From Prevotella sp. (GTDB lineage Bacteria; Bacteroidota; Bacteroidia; Bacteroidales; Bacteroidaceae), in the NCBI GenBank assembly GCA_017395215.1, contig JAFPVW010000055.1:1-32772 (forward strand): a stretch of 32,772 nucleotides of DNA, read 5' to 3'. The translations under genes were made by a program, and so were the position numbers. This document shows positions 16,648-25,537 of the stretch, piece after piece. The notes beneath the pieces are model-generated. The model saw only the letters and a list, made by a program, of their open reading frames with translations. It had not been told where the DNA came from and ran no database searches. The stretch's first letter is position 1; each line of letters opens with the position of its first letter.

Positions 16648-18711
16648 TTATTGCTTAATCAGGTCAACAGAGCGCTTCAGGAAACGGTCGAGGGCTTCAC
16701 CCTTCAGCATACCGTTCTGTAACAGAGCGAGGTCGATGAGCTGATGGACGATGCTGTTGCCCTTGGCATAGTCGGCCAAAACAGCCTGCTTCTTGTCCTT
16801 CTCGGCCTGTACGGCTTTCTCGGCCTCGGCCTTCTGGTCGCGGTCTTCCTGTGTCAGTTCGTCGTACTTCTTCTTGTCCTGCTGCTGGCGGATGACGGCG
16901 AGACGGGCTTCCTGTCCCTTCAGCTCAGCATCAATGGGCTTCAGGGCCTCGGCAGTGGCAGTCTTGGTGTCGTCGAGAACCTGCTTGATGAGCGGGTGGT
17001 CACTGTTGAGCACGATATTCATCGAGTCGGGCATCTGTCCGTAGAAGCCCATGCCGGCCTGGAACTTGCTCATTTCCTTCATACGACGCATCCACTCGTT
17101 CTGGGTGATGATGACCGGACGGGCCTCGCTGCCGAGGGCGTCGACCTGGACCATGAACTCCGTCTTGTCGAGCTTTGGCAACTGCGAACGGAATACGGCT
17201 GACAAATTGTCACTGTCATCGGCACTGAGGTCGCTCTTGGGAGCATCGCTCTTCACGATGAGGCGGTCGATGATATCGCTGTCGACACGGGTGAAGCGGC
17301 TCTTCTCGAACTTCTGTTCTAAGGTCTGGATGGTTGGCACGTCGAGCTGGCCGTCTAAAAGCAGCACGGAGTAGCCCTTGTCCTGGGCAGCCTTGATGTA
17401 GGAATACTGCTCCTCCTTGTCGGTGGCGTAGAGGTATATGAGCGTGTCGTCCTTGTCCTTCTGCGAAGCTTCAATCAGCGTTTTGTATTCATCGAAAGTG
17501 AAGTACTTGCCATCGACATCCTTCATGAGCGCGAAATCTTTGGCACGGTCGTAGAAGCCCTCCTCGCTGAGGATGCCATAGTTAATGAAGAGTTTCAGGT
17601 CGTCCCACTTCTCTTCGTACTCCTTACGGTTGTCGTTGAAAATGGCCTTCAGACGGTCTGCCACCTTCTTAGTAATGTATGTTGAAATCTTTTTCACCTC
17701 ACGGTCGCTCTGCAGATACGAGCGGCTGACATTCAGGGGAATGTCGGGCGAGTCGATGACGCCGTGGAGTAGCGTCAGGAACTCGGGCACGATGCCCTCC
17801 ACCTGGTCGGTGACGAATACCTGGTTACAATAGAGCTGAATCTTGTTGCGCTGCAGCTCGATGTTCGACTTGATCTTGGGGAAGTAAAGAATGCCCGTGA
17901 GGTTGAAGGGGTAGTCGACGTTGAGGTGAATCCAGAACAGGGGCTCGTCGCTCATGGGGTAGAGCGTGCGATAGAACTGCTTGTAGTCTTCGTCTTTTAA
18001 CGTCGACGGAGTCGACGTCCACAAGGGAAGGGCGCTGTTGATGATATTGTCCTCCTGGGTGTCGACCATCTTCTTCTCGTCGGAAGACCACTCCTGCTTC
18101 TTGCCGAAGGCTACGGGTACGGCCATGAACTTGCAGTACTTGTTGAGCAGCTGTTCAAGTTTCGAGCGGTCGAGGAACTCCTTTGAGTCGTCATCGATAT
18201 AGAGGATGATGTCGGTGCCGCGGTCGTCCTTCTGAGCCTCGTCAATCTCGTAGGCAGGCGAGCCGTCGCAGCTCCACTTCACAGCCTTGGCATCGTCTTT
18301 GTAGGAGCGGGTGATGATTTCCACCTTTTTGCTGACCATGAAGGCCGAGTAGAAACCGAGTCCGAAGTGGCCGATGATGTTGTTGGCATTGTCCTTGTAC
18401 TTCTCGAGGAAGTCGGTGACTCCTGAGAAGGCTATTTGGTTGATATACTTGTCGATTTCCTCCTCGGTCATGCCGATGCCACGGTCGCTGATGGTGATGG
18501 TGCCTTTGTCGGCATCCATATTGATGTGCACGGTGATGTCGCCCAGCTCACCTTTGAAGTCGCCGCGCTGCTGGAGCGTCTTCAGCTTCTGGGTGGCGTC
18601 GACGGCGTTGGAGACCATCTCACGCAGGAAAATCTCATGATCACTATAGAGAAACTTTTTAATGACGGGGAAGATGTTCTCTGTTGTAACCCCGATGTTA
18701 CCTTTTTGCAT
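16648..18711 (-). CDS. htpG: Molecular chaperone HtpG (Hsp90)
   Basis: This 687-residue cytoplasmic ATP-dependent chaperone has the Hsp90 ATP-binding (Bergerat) motifs in order: E31-MVSNA, D76-RGIGM and G114-HFGLGF. The middle domain includes the catalytic-loop region with RSYLQSDREVKK. A Lys/Glu/Gln-rich segment near residues 600-640 precedes the dimerisation domain. The length is slightly above the E. coli protein, as is usual in Bacteroidetes. The start MQKGNIGVTTENIF is the family's usual N-terminus. It lies downstream of the RNA methyltransferase gene with a 58-base gap that holds a sigma-54-like promoter, so it can be expressed apart from the upstream run. Confidence 0.97.
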   Translation of the reverse strand: MQKGNIGVTTENIFPVIKKFLYSDHEIFLREMVSNAVDATQKLKTLQQRGDFKGELGDITVHINMDADKGTITISDRGIGMTEEEIDKYINQIAFSGVTDFLEKYKDNANNIIGHFGLGFYSAFMVSKKVEIITRSYKDDAKAVKWSCDGSPAYEIDEAQKDDRGTDIILYIDDDSKEFLDRSKLEQLLNKYCKFMAVPVAFGKKQEWSSDEKKMVDTQEDNIINSALPLWTSTPSTLKDEDYKQFYRTLYPMSDEPLFWIHLNVDYPFNLTGILYFPKIKSNIELQRNKIQLYCNQVFVTDQVEGIVPEFLTLLHGVIDSPDIPLNVSRSYLQSDREVKKISTYITKKVADRLKAIFNDNRKEYEEKWDDLKLFINYGILSEEGFYDRAKDFALMKDVDGKYFTFDEYKTLIEASQKDKDDTLIYLYATDKEEQYSYIKAAQDKGYSVLLLDGQLDVPTIQTLEQKFEKSRFTRVDSDIIDRLIVKSDAPKSDLSADDSDNLSAVFRSQLPKLDKTEFMVQVDALGSEARPVIITQNEWMRRMKEMSKFQAGMGFYGQMPDSMNIVLNSDHPLIKQVLDDTKTATAEALKPIDAELKGQEARLAVIRQQQDKKKYDELTQEDRDQKAEAEKAVQAEKDKKQAVLADYAKGNSIVHQLIDLALLQNGMLKGEALDRFLKRSVDLIKQ

Positions 18712-18750
18712 AGTTCTGCTTGTTGTTTGTTCGTTTACAACACCAAGCTA

Positions 18751-18766
18751 TGCAAAAAGCGTGCCA
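18751..18766 (-). promoter_or_regulatory. Sigma-54 (-24/-12) promoter of htpG
   Basis: Read on the minus strand this is TGGCACGCTTTTTGCA, which fits the sigma-54 consensus TGGCACG-N4-TTGCW at every fixed position, with correct GG-to-GC spacing. The predicted start near 18740 leaves a leader of about 29 bases. No TAnnTTTG motif is seen in the gap. The -24 box lies 4 bases after the stop of the upstream gene. Confidence 0.7.
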
Positions 18767-18769
18767 ATT

Positions 18770-19576
18770 TTACGGCAGAGAAGCCCTGAGTTCCCAGAAG
18801 GCGACGGCTGAGGCGGCAGCGACGTTGAGGGAGTCGACGTGATGGGACATCGGGATACGCACAACGTAGTCGGCGGCTTGGATGGTAGCAGGGGAGAGAC
18901 CATCGCCCTCAGTTCCCATGATGATGGCCAGGCGGGGAATGGTTTTCAGCTGGGGAGCATTGAGGGGAATGCTGTCGTCGGTGAGGGCCATGGCGGCAGT
19001 CTTGAATCCTAAGTCGTTAAGACTGCTTATGGGGGCATCGAGCCACGTCCAGGGAACAAGGAAGACGCTGCCCATAGAGACGCGCACGGCACGACGGTTG
19101 AGTGGGTCGCACGACGAGCGGGTGAGCAGCACGGCATCGATGCCCAGGGCGGCTGCCGAGCGGAAGATGGCGCCGATATTGGTGGTGTCGACCACGCCGT
19201 CGATGACCACCACACGGCGGGCATCGCGGCAGACGTCGGCAACGGGCTGTGGCGACGGCCGGCGCATGGCGCAAAGCACACCGCGCGTCAGGGTGTAGCC
19301 CGTCAGCTGCTCGAGGAGTTGTCTCTCACCAGTGTAGACGGGAATGTCGCCGCAGCGCTGAATGATGTTGCGAGCGTCGCCCTCGATGTGACGACGCTCG
19401 CAGAGAAGTGCTGTAGGCTGGTAACCAGCATCGAGCGCCACGCTGATGACCTTCGGGCTCTCTGCAATGAAGATGCCCTTGGCGGGTTCCAGGCGGTTGC
19501 GCAACTGTGCCTCGGTCAAGGTGCTGAACACCTCGACGCCGGGATGCGACAGGGATGTTATCTCGATGACAGCCAT
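18770..19576 (-). CDS. RNA 2'-O-methyltransferase, SpoU/TrmH family
   Basis: A 268-residue cytoplasmic enzyme expected to methylate a ribose 2'-OH in rRNA or tRNA using S-adenosylmethionine. All three SPOUT motifs are present: motif 1 at about 130-140 (DTTNIGAIFRSA, with N133 and R139), motif 2 at 218-226 (IIMGTEGDGL) and motif 3 at 241-256 (IPMSHHVDSLNVAAAS), which forms the knotted cofactor site. Residues about 1-100 form the substrate-binding N-terminal domain found in RlmB/TsnR-like members. The target nucleotide cannot be assigned. Its ATG follows the lysA stop directly (TAA-ATG), so it is translated from the lysine gene run. Confidence 0.9.
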   Translation of the reverse strand: MAVIEITSLSHPGVEVFSTLTEAQLRNRLEPAKGIFIAESPKVISVALDAGYQPTALLCERRHIEGDARNIIQRCGDIPVYTGERQLLEQLTGYTLTRGVLCAMRRPSPQPVADVCRDARRVVVIDGVVDTTNIGAIFRSAAALGIDAVLLTRSSCDPLNRRAVRVSMGSVFLVPWTWLDAPISSLNDLGFKTAAMALTDDSIPLNAPQLKTIPRLAIIMGTEGDGLSPATIQAADYVVRIPMSHHVDSLNVAAASAVAFWELRASLP

Positions 19577-20734
19577 TTAGAACTCGTCGCTGGTGTAGGC
19601 CTGGGGCAGTCGGCGGCAGTTGTACTGCGAGGCCATAATCTCGCCGTAGGCACCGGCAGAGCGGATGGCCAGGAGGTCGCCGCGCTTGGTGCGGTTGAGG
19701 TCGACCTGCTTGGCAAAGACGTCGGTCGACTCGCAGATGGGGCCGACGACGTCGTAGGCTTCTGTCGGCTCGTCGCTGCTGATATTCTCAATCTTGTGGT
19801 AGGCCTGATAGAGGGCAGGACGTATGAGGTCGGTGAAGCCAGCGTCGACGATGGCAAACTGCTTGACGGCCCCTTTCTTAATAAATAAGGTACGCGTGAG
19901 AAGTGTGCCGCATTGTGCGACCACGGCGCGGCCTAACTCAAAGTGGAGCGTCTGGCCTGGGCGCAGCTTCAGCTTCTTGGCGTAGGTATCGAAGTAGGCC
20001 TTGAAGTCAGGGATAGATACACGGTTAGGGTGCTCGTAGTCCACGCCGAGACCGCCGCCGACGTTGATATGCTCCACACGGATGCGGTGACGCTCGAGCT
20101 CGTCCTGCAGTTCGTTGATACGGTTGCAGAGAGCCTGGAAGTCGCCCATGTCGAGAATCTGACTGCCGATGTGGAAGTGGAGTCCGACGACCTGGACGTT
20201 CTTCAGCTGGCTGGCGTGCTCGATGACGGGCACCATGTCGCGCATGGCGATGCCGAACTTATTCTCGGCCAGTCCGGTGGTGATGTTGGCATGGGTGTGG
20301 GCACCTACGTTGGGGTTCAGTCGGAAGGCCACGCGGGCCACCTTGCCCTTGGCGGCAGCCAGCTCGTTGATGACCTCGAGCTCGGGGATGCTCTCGACGT
20401 TGAAGCAGAAGATGTCGCGGTCGAGGCCGATGTTGATTTCCCAGTCAGCCTTGCCAACGCCGGCGAAGACAATCTTCGAGCCGGGGAAGCCAGCCTTGAC
20501 GCAGGCCTCAATCTCGCCGCCGCTGACGCAGTCGGCACCTAGGCCTGCCTCACGGATGATGGTGAGCAGGCGTGGGTTGACGTTGGCCTTGACGGCGTAG
20601 TGGACGTGCCATCCCTCGTGGCGGCTGGTCTCGGCGTTGATGGCGCGTAGTGTCTGTCTGAGCAGTTCTGTGTCGTAGTAGTAGAACGGTGTCTGGATTT
20701 GCTGGAACCGCTCTACGGGGAAGTTACCTTTCAT
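19577..20734 (-). CDS. lysA: Diaminopimelate decarboxylase
   Basis: This 385-residue PLP enzyme carries out the last step of lysine synthesis, converting meso-diaminopimelate to lysine and CO2. The PLP lysine is K49 in HYAVKAN. The fold-III barrel includes SGGEIEACVKAGF and HFHIGSQI, and the C-terminal part has the CESTDVF catalytic-cysteine motif. Gly-rich NVGGGLGVDYEH fits the phosphate-binding loop. It lies 8 bases after lysC, so the pair covers the first and last steps of lysine synthesis from aspartate. The intermediate dap genes are not in the window. Confidence 0.96.
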   Translation of the reverse strand: MKGNFPVERFQQIQTPFYYYDTELLRQTLRAINAETSRHEGWHVHYAVKANVNPRLLTIIREAGLGADCVSGGEIEACVKAGFPGSKIVFAGVGKADWEINIGLDRDIFCFNVESIPELEVINELAAAKGKVARVAFRLNPNVGAHTHANITTGLAENKFGIAMRDMVPVIEHASQLKNVQVVGLHFHIGSQILDMGDFQALCNRINELQDELERHRIRVEHINVGGGLGVDYEHPNRVSIPDFKAYFDTYAKKLKLRPGQTLHFELGRAVVAQCGTLLTRTLFIKKGAVKQFAIVDAGFTDLIRPALYQAYHKIENISSDEPTEAYDVVGPICESTDVFAKQVDLNRTKRGDLLAIRSAGAYGEIMASQYNCRRLPQAYTSDEF

Positions 20735-20742
20735 CTGTCAAA

Positions 20743-22062
20743 TTAAGAATTAAAAAGGTTGTCGCTGAGGCTCTGCAGGGCGCGGCGCTTGTCCTCCTCC
20801 TTGATGAGGAACGAGATGTTGTAGTTGGAACCGCCGTAGCTGATCATGCGCACGGGGATGTTCTTCAGGGCATCCATGACGCGCGTCTCGAAGCCGATGT
20901 TCGACCAGTCGAGGTCGCCGACGACGCAGATAATGCACATGCCGGTGTCGACGGTGACGGTGCCATACTTCTTCAGCTCGTCGACAATCTCGCCGAGGTG
21001 TGACGAGTTGTCAATCGACATTGAGACACCAACCTCGGAGGTGCAGACCATGTCGATAGGCGTCTGGTAAGATTCGAAAATTTCGAAGACCTTGCGCAGG
21101 AAGCCAGTGGCCAGGAGCATGCGGCTCGACTTAATCTTGATGGCGATGATGTTGTCCTTGGCGGCGACAGCCTTGATCTTGCCGTACTCCGTCTGGTTGG
21201 AGATGGTGGTGCCCTCGGCATCGGGGTCCATCGTGTTCAGCAGGCGGACGGGGATGCCGGCGTACTTGGCGGGCTGCACACACGTCGGGTGCAGAATCTT
21301 GGCCCCAAAGTAGGCCAGCTCGGCAGCCTCTTCGAACTGCAGCTGGTGGACGGGCTGCGTCTTGTCGACCACGCGCGGGTCGTTGTTGTGCATGCCGTCG
21401 ATGTCAGTCCAAATCTGAATTTCCTCGGCGTTCAGAGCAGCTCCTATGAGCGAGGCGGTGTAGTCGGAGCCGCCGCGCTGCAGGTTGTCGACCTCGCCGT
21501 AGGCATTGCGGCAGATGAAGCCCTGGGTGACGTAGACCTGCTGGCCCTCGTTCTCCTGCATGACGGCCTGCAGCTTCTCCTTGATATAGACGGGGTCGGG
21601 CTCGGCGTTCTTGTCGGTGCGCATGAAGTCGAGGGCGTTGAGCAGCACGGCCTTGATGCCCTGCTCCTTCATGTAGTTCACCACCATGTTGGTAGACATC
21701 ATCTCGCCCTGGGCCACGATGGCCTTCTCTTCGAACGACGTGAAAATCTCCTTGGTGAACGAGCGGAGGAAGTTGAACTCCTCCTTCAGGAAGTCGCGGG
21801 TGGTCTGCTTCGTCTCGTCCTGGGTGTAGAGTTCCTCGACATGCTTCATGTACTTGGCCTCCAGACGGTTGATGACCTCATTGGCGCCGTCGGCGTTCTT
21901 CTTGTAGAGGTAGTCAGAGATTTCGACCAGCGAATTGGTTGTTCCCGACATGGCCGAGAGTACGACGAAAACAGGCTCGCCCGACTTGATGACGAGCTGC
22001 GTTACTTCCTTCATTCTTTGTGGCGTGCCTACAGAGGTGCCGCCGAATTTCATTACTTTCAT
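20743..22062 (-). CDS. lysC: Aspartate kinase, monofunctional
   Basis: This 439-residue enzyme phosphorylates aspartate, the entry step to lysine, threonine and methionine. The N-terminal kinase motif is VMKFGGTSVG (residues 3-12), with FVVLSAMSGTTN following. The catalytic domain includes GGSDYTASLIGAAL. The C-terminal part from about residue 300 has two ACT-type segments expected to bind an amino-acid inhibitor; which one is not readable from sequence. There is no homoserine dehydrogenase domain. The 40-base gap to ftsE contains a direct repeat of TCTATTTTCGATTTA read on the plus strand. Confidence 0.95.
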   Translation of the reverse strand: MKVMKFGGTSVGTPQRMKEVTQLVIKSGEPVFVVLSAMSGTTNSLVEISDYLYKKNADGANEVINRLEAKYMKHVEELYTQDETKQTTRDFLKEEFNFLRSFTKEIFTSFEEKAIVAQGEMMSTNMVVNYMKEQGIKAVLLNALDFMRTDKNAEPDPVYIKEKLQAVMQENEGQQVYVTQGFICRNAYGEVDNLQRGGSDYTASLIGAALNAEEIQIWTDIDGMHNNDPRVVDKTQPVHQLQFEEAAELAYFGAKILHPTCVQPAKYAGIPVRLLNTMDPDAEGTTISNQTEYGKIKAVAAKDNIIAIKIKSSRMLLATGFLRKVFEIFESYQTPIDMVCTSEVGVSMSIDNSSHLGEIVDELKKYGTVTVDTGMCIICVVGDLDWSNIGFETRVMDALKNIPVRMISYGGSNYNISFLIKEEDKRRALQSLSDNLFNS

Positions 22063-22102
22063 AGCTTTTCTATTTTCGATTTATTGATTTTCTATTTTCG
22101 AT

Positions 22103-22819
22103 TTAGTCCTTCAGTTCTTCTTCGGATAACTGCATCTGGTTGAAGTCGTTGGTGACCTCCTCCAGCCGCTCGTCGCTACAACGGTAGACGATGCCGGGAT
22201 ACTTGTTCAGCAGCGTGCGGTTGTGGGTGGTCAGGATGACGGCGGTGCCCCGAAGCGAAATCTCGCGCAGCAGCTGGATGATGGTGTCGGCCGTCTCATA
22301 GTCGAGGTTGGCGGTGGGCTCGTCGGCAACGATGAGCTCAGGCGCGTTCAAGAGGGCACGGGCAATGCTGATGCGCTGCTGCTCGCCGCCCGACAGCTCG
22401 TGGGGCATGCGGTCTTTCTTGTCGGCCATGCCTACCTGTTCGAGCACCTCGTCAATGCGGTTGTTGATACGTTCCTTGTCTCTCCAGCCCGTCGCCTTCA
22501 TGACGAAGCGCAGGTTACGGTAGACGCTGCGGTCGCTGAGCAGCTGCAGGTCCTGGAAGATGATGCCCATCTTCTTTCGCAAGTCCTGTACCTGCTTGCG
22601 GCGAATGGTCAGCAGGTCGTACTCGAGGACGGTGGCTTCGTCGGCCTCGTCGATGTCCATTTCACCGTAGATGGTCTTCAGCAGCGAACTCTTGCCTGAG
22701 CCAACCTTTCCGATAAGATAGACGAATTCGCCATCTTCAACGTGAAAGTCCACATTGCGGAGCACGGTGTCGCCGTCCTTATGGTAGACGTTGACGTTCT
22801 TATAATTAATCAGCACCAT
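22103..22819 (-). CDS. ftsE: Cell-division ABC transporter ATP-binding protein FtsE
   Basis: A 238-residue ABC ATPase with Walker A at 37-45 (GKVGSGKSS), Q-loop Q89 (FQDLQLLSDRSV), signature LSGGEQQ at 142-148, Walker B with catalytic E167 (LIVADEPTAN) and switch H199. The close Q-loop and D-loop context fits FtsE, which works with the membrane protein FtsX to control peptidoglycan hydrolases during division. No ftsX is adjacent; the gene sits inside an amino-acid biosynthesis run. It could instead be a LolD-type lipoprotein ATPase, but FtsE is the better match. It is 27 bases downstream of hisIE. Confidence 0.85.
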   Translation of the reverse strand: MVLINYKNVNVYHKDGDTVLRNVDFHVEDGEFVYLIGKVGSGKSSLLKTIYGEMDIDEADEATVLEYDLLTIRRKQVQDLRKKMGIIFQDLQLLSDRSVYRNLRFVMKATGWRDKERINNRIDEVLEQVGMADKKDRMPHELSGGEQQRISIARALLNAPELIVADEPTANLDYETADTIIQLLREISLRGTAVILTTHNRTLLNKYPGIVYRCSDERLEEVTNDFNQMQLSEEELKD

Positions 22820-22846
22820 GGGGATTTACGATTTTCGGTTTACTAT

Positions 22847-23494
22847 TTATTCCATTGTTCCGGCAGCCTTGGCGGCGCGGCGCTTCTTGTCCCAGTTGGG
22901 GTCGTGACGCTTGGCCAGTTCGGCGGCGACGTCCTCAATGCGCAGGCCCTTGCTGGTGAGCAGTACGATGAGGTGGTACATCATGTCGCTGACCTCGTAG
23001 ACCAGTTTCTCGTTAGAGCCGTTGGTGGCTTCGATGACGGCTTCAAGCGCCTCTTCGCCCACTTTCTGAGCCATGCGGTTAATGCCGTCCTTGAAGAGCG
23101 AGGTGGTGTACGAGCCCTCGGGCATCTCCTCGTGGCGGCGGTTGATGAAGTCCTGAAGCTCGGTGAGGAAGAGCAGCGGATTCTGCTCGTTGTCCTCGCC
23201 CCAGCAGGTGTCGGTGCCCTTGTGGCAGGTAGGGCCGTCGGGTATAGCGCGAACCAGCAGTGTGTCGTTGTCGCAGTCAATCTTGATGTCGACGAGGTTC
23301 AGGAAGTTGCCGCTGGTCTCGCCCTTCGTCCACAGACAGTTGCGCGAGCGGCTCCAGAAGGTGACCTTCTTCGTCTTCACGGTCTTGTCGTAGGCCTCCT
23401 TGTTCATATATCCTAACATCAGGACATTCTTCGTCTTCGCGTCCTGGATGATGGCAGGTACGAGACCGCCGCACTTGTCAAAGTCTATTTTCAT
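22847..23494 (-). CDS. hisIE: Bifunctional phosphoribosyl-AMP cyclohydrolase / phosphoribosyl-ATP pyrophosphatase
   Basis: A 215-residue enzyme for the second and third steps of histidine synthesis. The HisI part (residues about 1-105) has [20 protein letters not shown] and the Asp/Cys metal sites in DCDND and [12 protein letters not shown]. The HisE part (about 108-200) has the acidic helices of a MazG-like pyrophosphatase ([23 protein letters not shown]). The start overlaps the hisF stop by 4 bases. The C-terminal tail is lysine- and alanine-rich. Confidence 0.96.
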   Translation of the reverse strand: MKIDFDKCGGLVPAIIQDAKTKNVLMLGYMNKEAYDKTVKTKKVTFWSRSRNCLWTKGETSGNFLNLVDIKIDCDNDTLLVRAIPDGPTCHKGTDTCWGEDNEQNPLLFLTELQDFINRRHEEMPEGSYTTSLFKDGINRMAQKVGEEALEAVIEATNGSNEKLVYEVSDMMYHLIVLLTSKGLRIEDVAAELAKRHDPNWDKKRRAAKAAGTME

Positions 23495-24249
23495 AATCTT
23501 ACGTTTATTCCTTCGTTCTTTAAATATTGTTTCAGTTCGGGTATCGGAATCTCGCCGAAGTGGAAGACGCTGGCGGCCAACGCAGCGTCGGCGTGACCAA
23601 GCGTGAATGCGTCGCGGAAGTGCTCTTTACAACCAGCTCCGCCGCTGGCAATGATGGGTATCGACAGGTTGTCGGCCAGCTCGCGCAGAGCCTCGTTGGC
23701 ATAGCCTTCCTTCACGCCGTCGTGGTTCATCGACGTGAAGAGAATCTCGCCGGCACCGCGCTCCTGAGCCTCGTGTGCCCACTCAAAGAGTCCGCGCTCC
23801 GTACGCTCGCGGCCACCCTTCAGGTAGCAGTGCCATCCATCCTCGTCGAGTCGGGCATCGATGGCGCAGACGCACACCTGACTGCCGAACCGACCGGCTA
23901 TTTCGTCGATGAGCTCAGGGCGACGGATGGCAGCGCTGTTGACGCTCACCTTGTCGGCTCCGGCGTAGAGCAGACGCTCCACGTCGCTGAGCTCGTTGAT
24001 GCCGCCGCCGACGGTGAAGGGTATGTTGATTTCAGCAGCCACACGGGTCACCATCTCGGTAAAGGTCTTGCGGCCCTCAAAGCTCGCTGTGATGTCTAAG
24101 AAGCACAACTCGTCGGCACCTTGGTCAGAGTAGGCTTTGCCCAACTCCACAGGGTCGCCAGCGGAACGCAGGTTGACGAAGTTCGTGCCCTTGACGGTCT
24201 CGCCGTCCTTCACGTCTAAACAGGGTATTATGCGTTTTGCGAGTCCCAT
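23491..24249 (-). CDS. hisF: Imidazole glycerol phosphate synthase subunit HisF
   Basis: A 252-residue cyclase subunit that uses ammonia from HisH to turn PRFAR into imidazole glycerol phosphate and AICAR. The TIM barrel begins [18 protein letters not shown] with catalytic D12; the second aspartate lies in [11 protein letters not shown] near residue 130. Phosphate-binding motifs [11 protein letters not shown] and [11 protein letters not shown] are present. It overlaps hisA by 22 bases and hisIE by 4. Confidence 0.97.
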   Translation of the reverse strand: MGLAKRIIPCLDVKDGETVKGTNFVNLRSAGDPVELGKAYSDQGADELCFLDITASFEGRKTFTEMVTRVAAEINIPFTVGGGINELSDVERLLYAGADKVSVNSAAIRRPELIDEIAGRFGSQVCVCAIDARLDEDGWHCYLKGGRERTERGLFEWAHEAQERGAGEILFTSMNHDGVKEGYANEALRELADNLSIPIIASGGAGCKEHFRDAFTLGHADAALAASVFHFGEIPIPELKQYLKNEGINVRL

Positions 24250-24953
24250 AATTCTTTCAAGTTGATTTTACCTTCGTAGATAGCTTTGCCGAAGACGACG
24301 GCAGGTATGCCTGCCGCGTCGAGGGCGCGGATGTCGTCAATAGATGAGACGCCGCCGCTGGCTATGAGGTGCAGTTGCGGGTAGGCCGTCATTACGTCCT
24401 TGTAGAGCCCGATGGCGGGCCCCTGAAGCGTACCGTCCTTTGATATCTCCGTGCAGAGCACATTCTTCACGCCGGCATCAATGTATTTCTTAAGGAAGGG
24501 CAGCAGGTCTTCGGTGGAGTCCTCCTTCCAGCCGTTGATGCTGATCTTGCCGTTGCGCACATCGGCACCGAGAATCATGCGATCGGCACCGTATTTGTCG
24601 AGCCAGCCCATAAACAGCTCAGGCCGGGTGACGGCTATCGAACCGACTGTCACCATACTGGCTCCAGCCTCGAAGGCCTTCTCAATGTCCTCGTCGGTCT
24701 TGATGCCGCCGCCGAAGTCAACGATGAGCTGGGTCTCAGCCGTGATACGGCTGAGCACAGAACTGTTCACAATGTGCTTCGACTTGGCGCCGTCGAGGTC
24801 GACGACGTGCAGCCGCTTGAAGCCTAACTGCTCGAACTCCTTGGCCACTTCAGCCGGGGAGTCGCGGTAGACGGTCTTCCGGTCGTAGTCGCCCTTGGTC
24901 AGTCTGACGCACTGGCCTTCGATGATGTCTATGGCGGGAATCAGTTCTATCAT
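24228..24953 (-). CDS. hisA: ProFAR isomerase HisA
   Basis: A 241-residue TIM barrel that isomerises ProFAR to PRFAR. It begins [20 protein letters not shown] with catalytic D9. Phosphate-binding repeats are [13 protein letters not shown] and [12 protein letters not shown]. The start overlaps the hisH stop by 4 bases and the end runs 22 bases into hisF. Confidence 0.97.
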   Translation of the reverse strand: MIELIPAIDIIEGQCVRLTKGDYDRKTVYRDSPAEVAKEFEQLGFKRLHVVDLDGAKSKHIVNSSVLSRITAETQLIVDFGGGIKTDEDIEKAFEAGASMVTVGSIAVTRPELFMGWLDKYGADRMILGADVRNGKISINGWKEDSTEDLLPFLKKYIDAGVKNVLCTEISKDGTLQGPAIGLYKDVMTAYPQLHLIASGGVSSIDDIRALDAAGIPAVVFGKAIYEGKINLKELWDSQNA

Positions 24954-25537
24954 AGCGCTAAGAAGTTTTTGATGATCTGTTCGCCCACGCGACCGCTCTT
25001 CTCGGGGTGGAACTGGCAGGCGTAGAAGTTGTCCTTGTGCATAGCGGCCGAGTAGGGCTGAATGTAGTCGGCCGTCGCGATGGTCTCAACGCACAGGGGT
25101 ACATAGAAGGAATGTACGAAGTAGACGTAGCCGCCCTCGATGCCCTGCATCAGTGGCGACTTGGTGTCGTAGAGCTGGTTCCAACCCATGCACGGCACCT
25201 TGTCCTCATGCTGTTGGGGCTGGAAACGCTTGACCTCGGCATCGAACACACCGATGCAGTCGACGTCGCCCTCCTCGGAATGGCGGCACAGCAGCTGCTG
25301 ACCTACGCAGATGCCCAGAACGGGCTGCTGCAGCGAGCGGATTACCTCGTCGAGGCGGCGGGCCTTCAGGTACTCCATTGCGCCGCGAGCCTCGCCCTGT
25401 CCGGGAAACAGCACGCGGTCGGCCTTCTGCAGCTGCTCGGCATCGTCAGTCAGCAGCGGCTCAAGACCTAACCGCTTCAGGGCGTTCACCACCGAGTAGA
25501 TGTTTCCCGCGTTGTATTTTACGATTGCTACGTTCAT
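24950..25537 (-). CDS. hisH: Imidazole glycerol phosphate synthase glutamine amidotransferase subunit HisH
   Basis: A 195-residue class I glutaminase that feeds ammonia to HisF. The catalytic cysteine is C77 in LGICVGQQLL, and the His-Glu pair is in QFHPEKSG near residues 176-178. The oxyanion region reads PGQGEA. The ATG follows the purU stop directly (TAA-ATG). Length matches the family. Confidence 0.95.
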   Translation of the reverse strand: MNVAIVKYNAGNIYSVVNALKRLGLEPLLTDDAEQLQKADRVLFPGQGEARGAMEYLKARRLDEVIRSLQQPVLGICVGQQLLCRHSEEGDVDCIGVFDAEVKRFQPQQHEDKVPCMGWNQLYDTKSPLMQGIEGGYVYFVHSFYVPLCVETIATADYIQPYSAAMHKDNFYACQFHPEKSGRVGEQIIKNFLAL

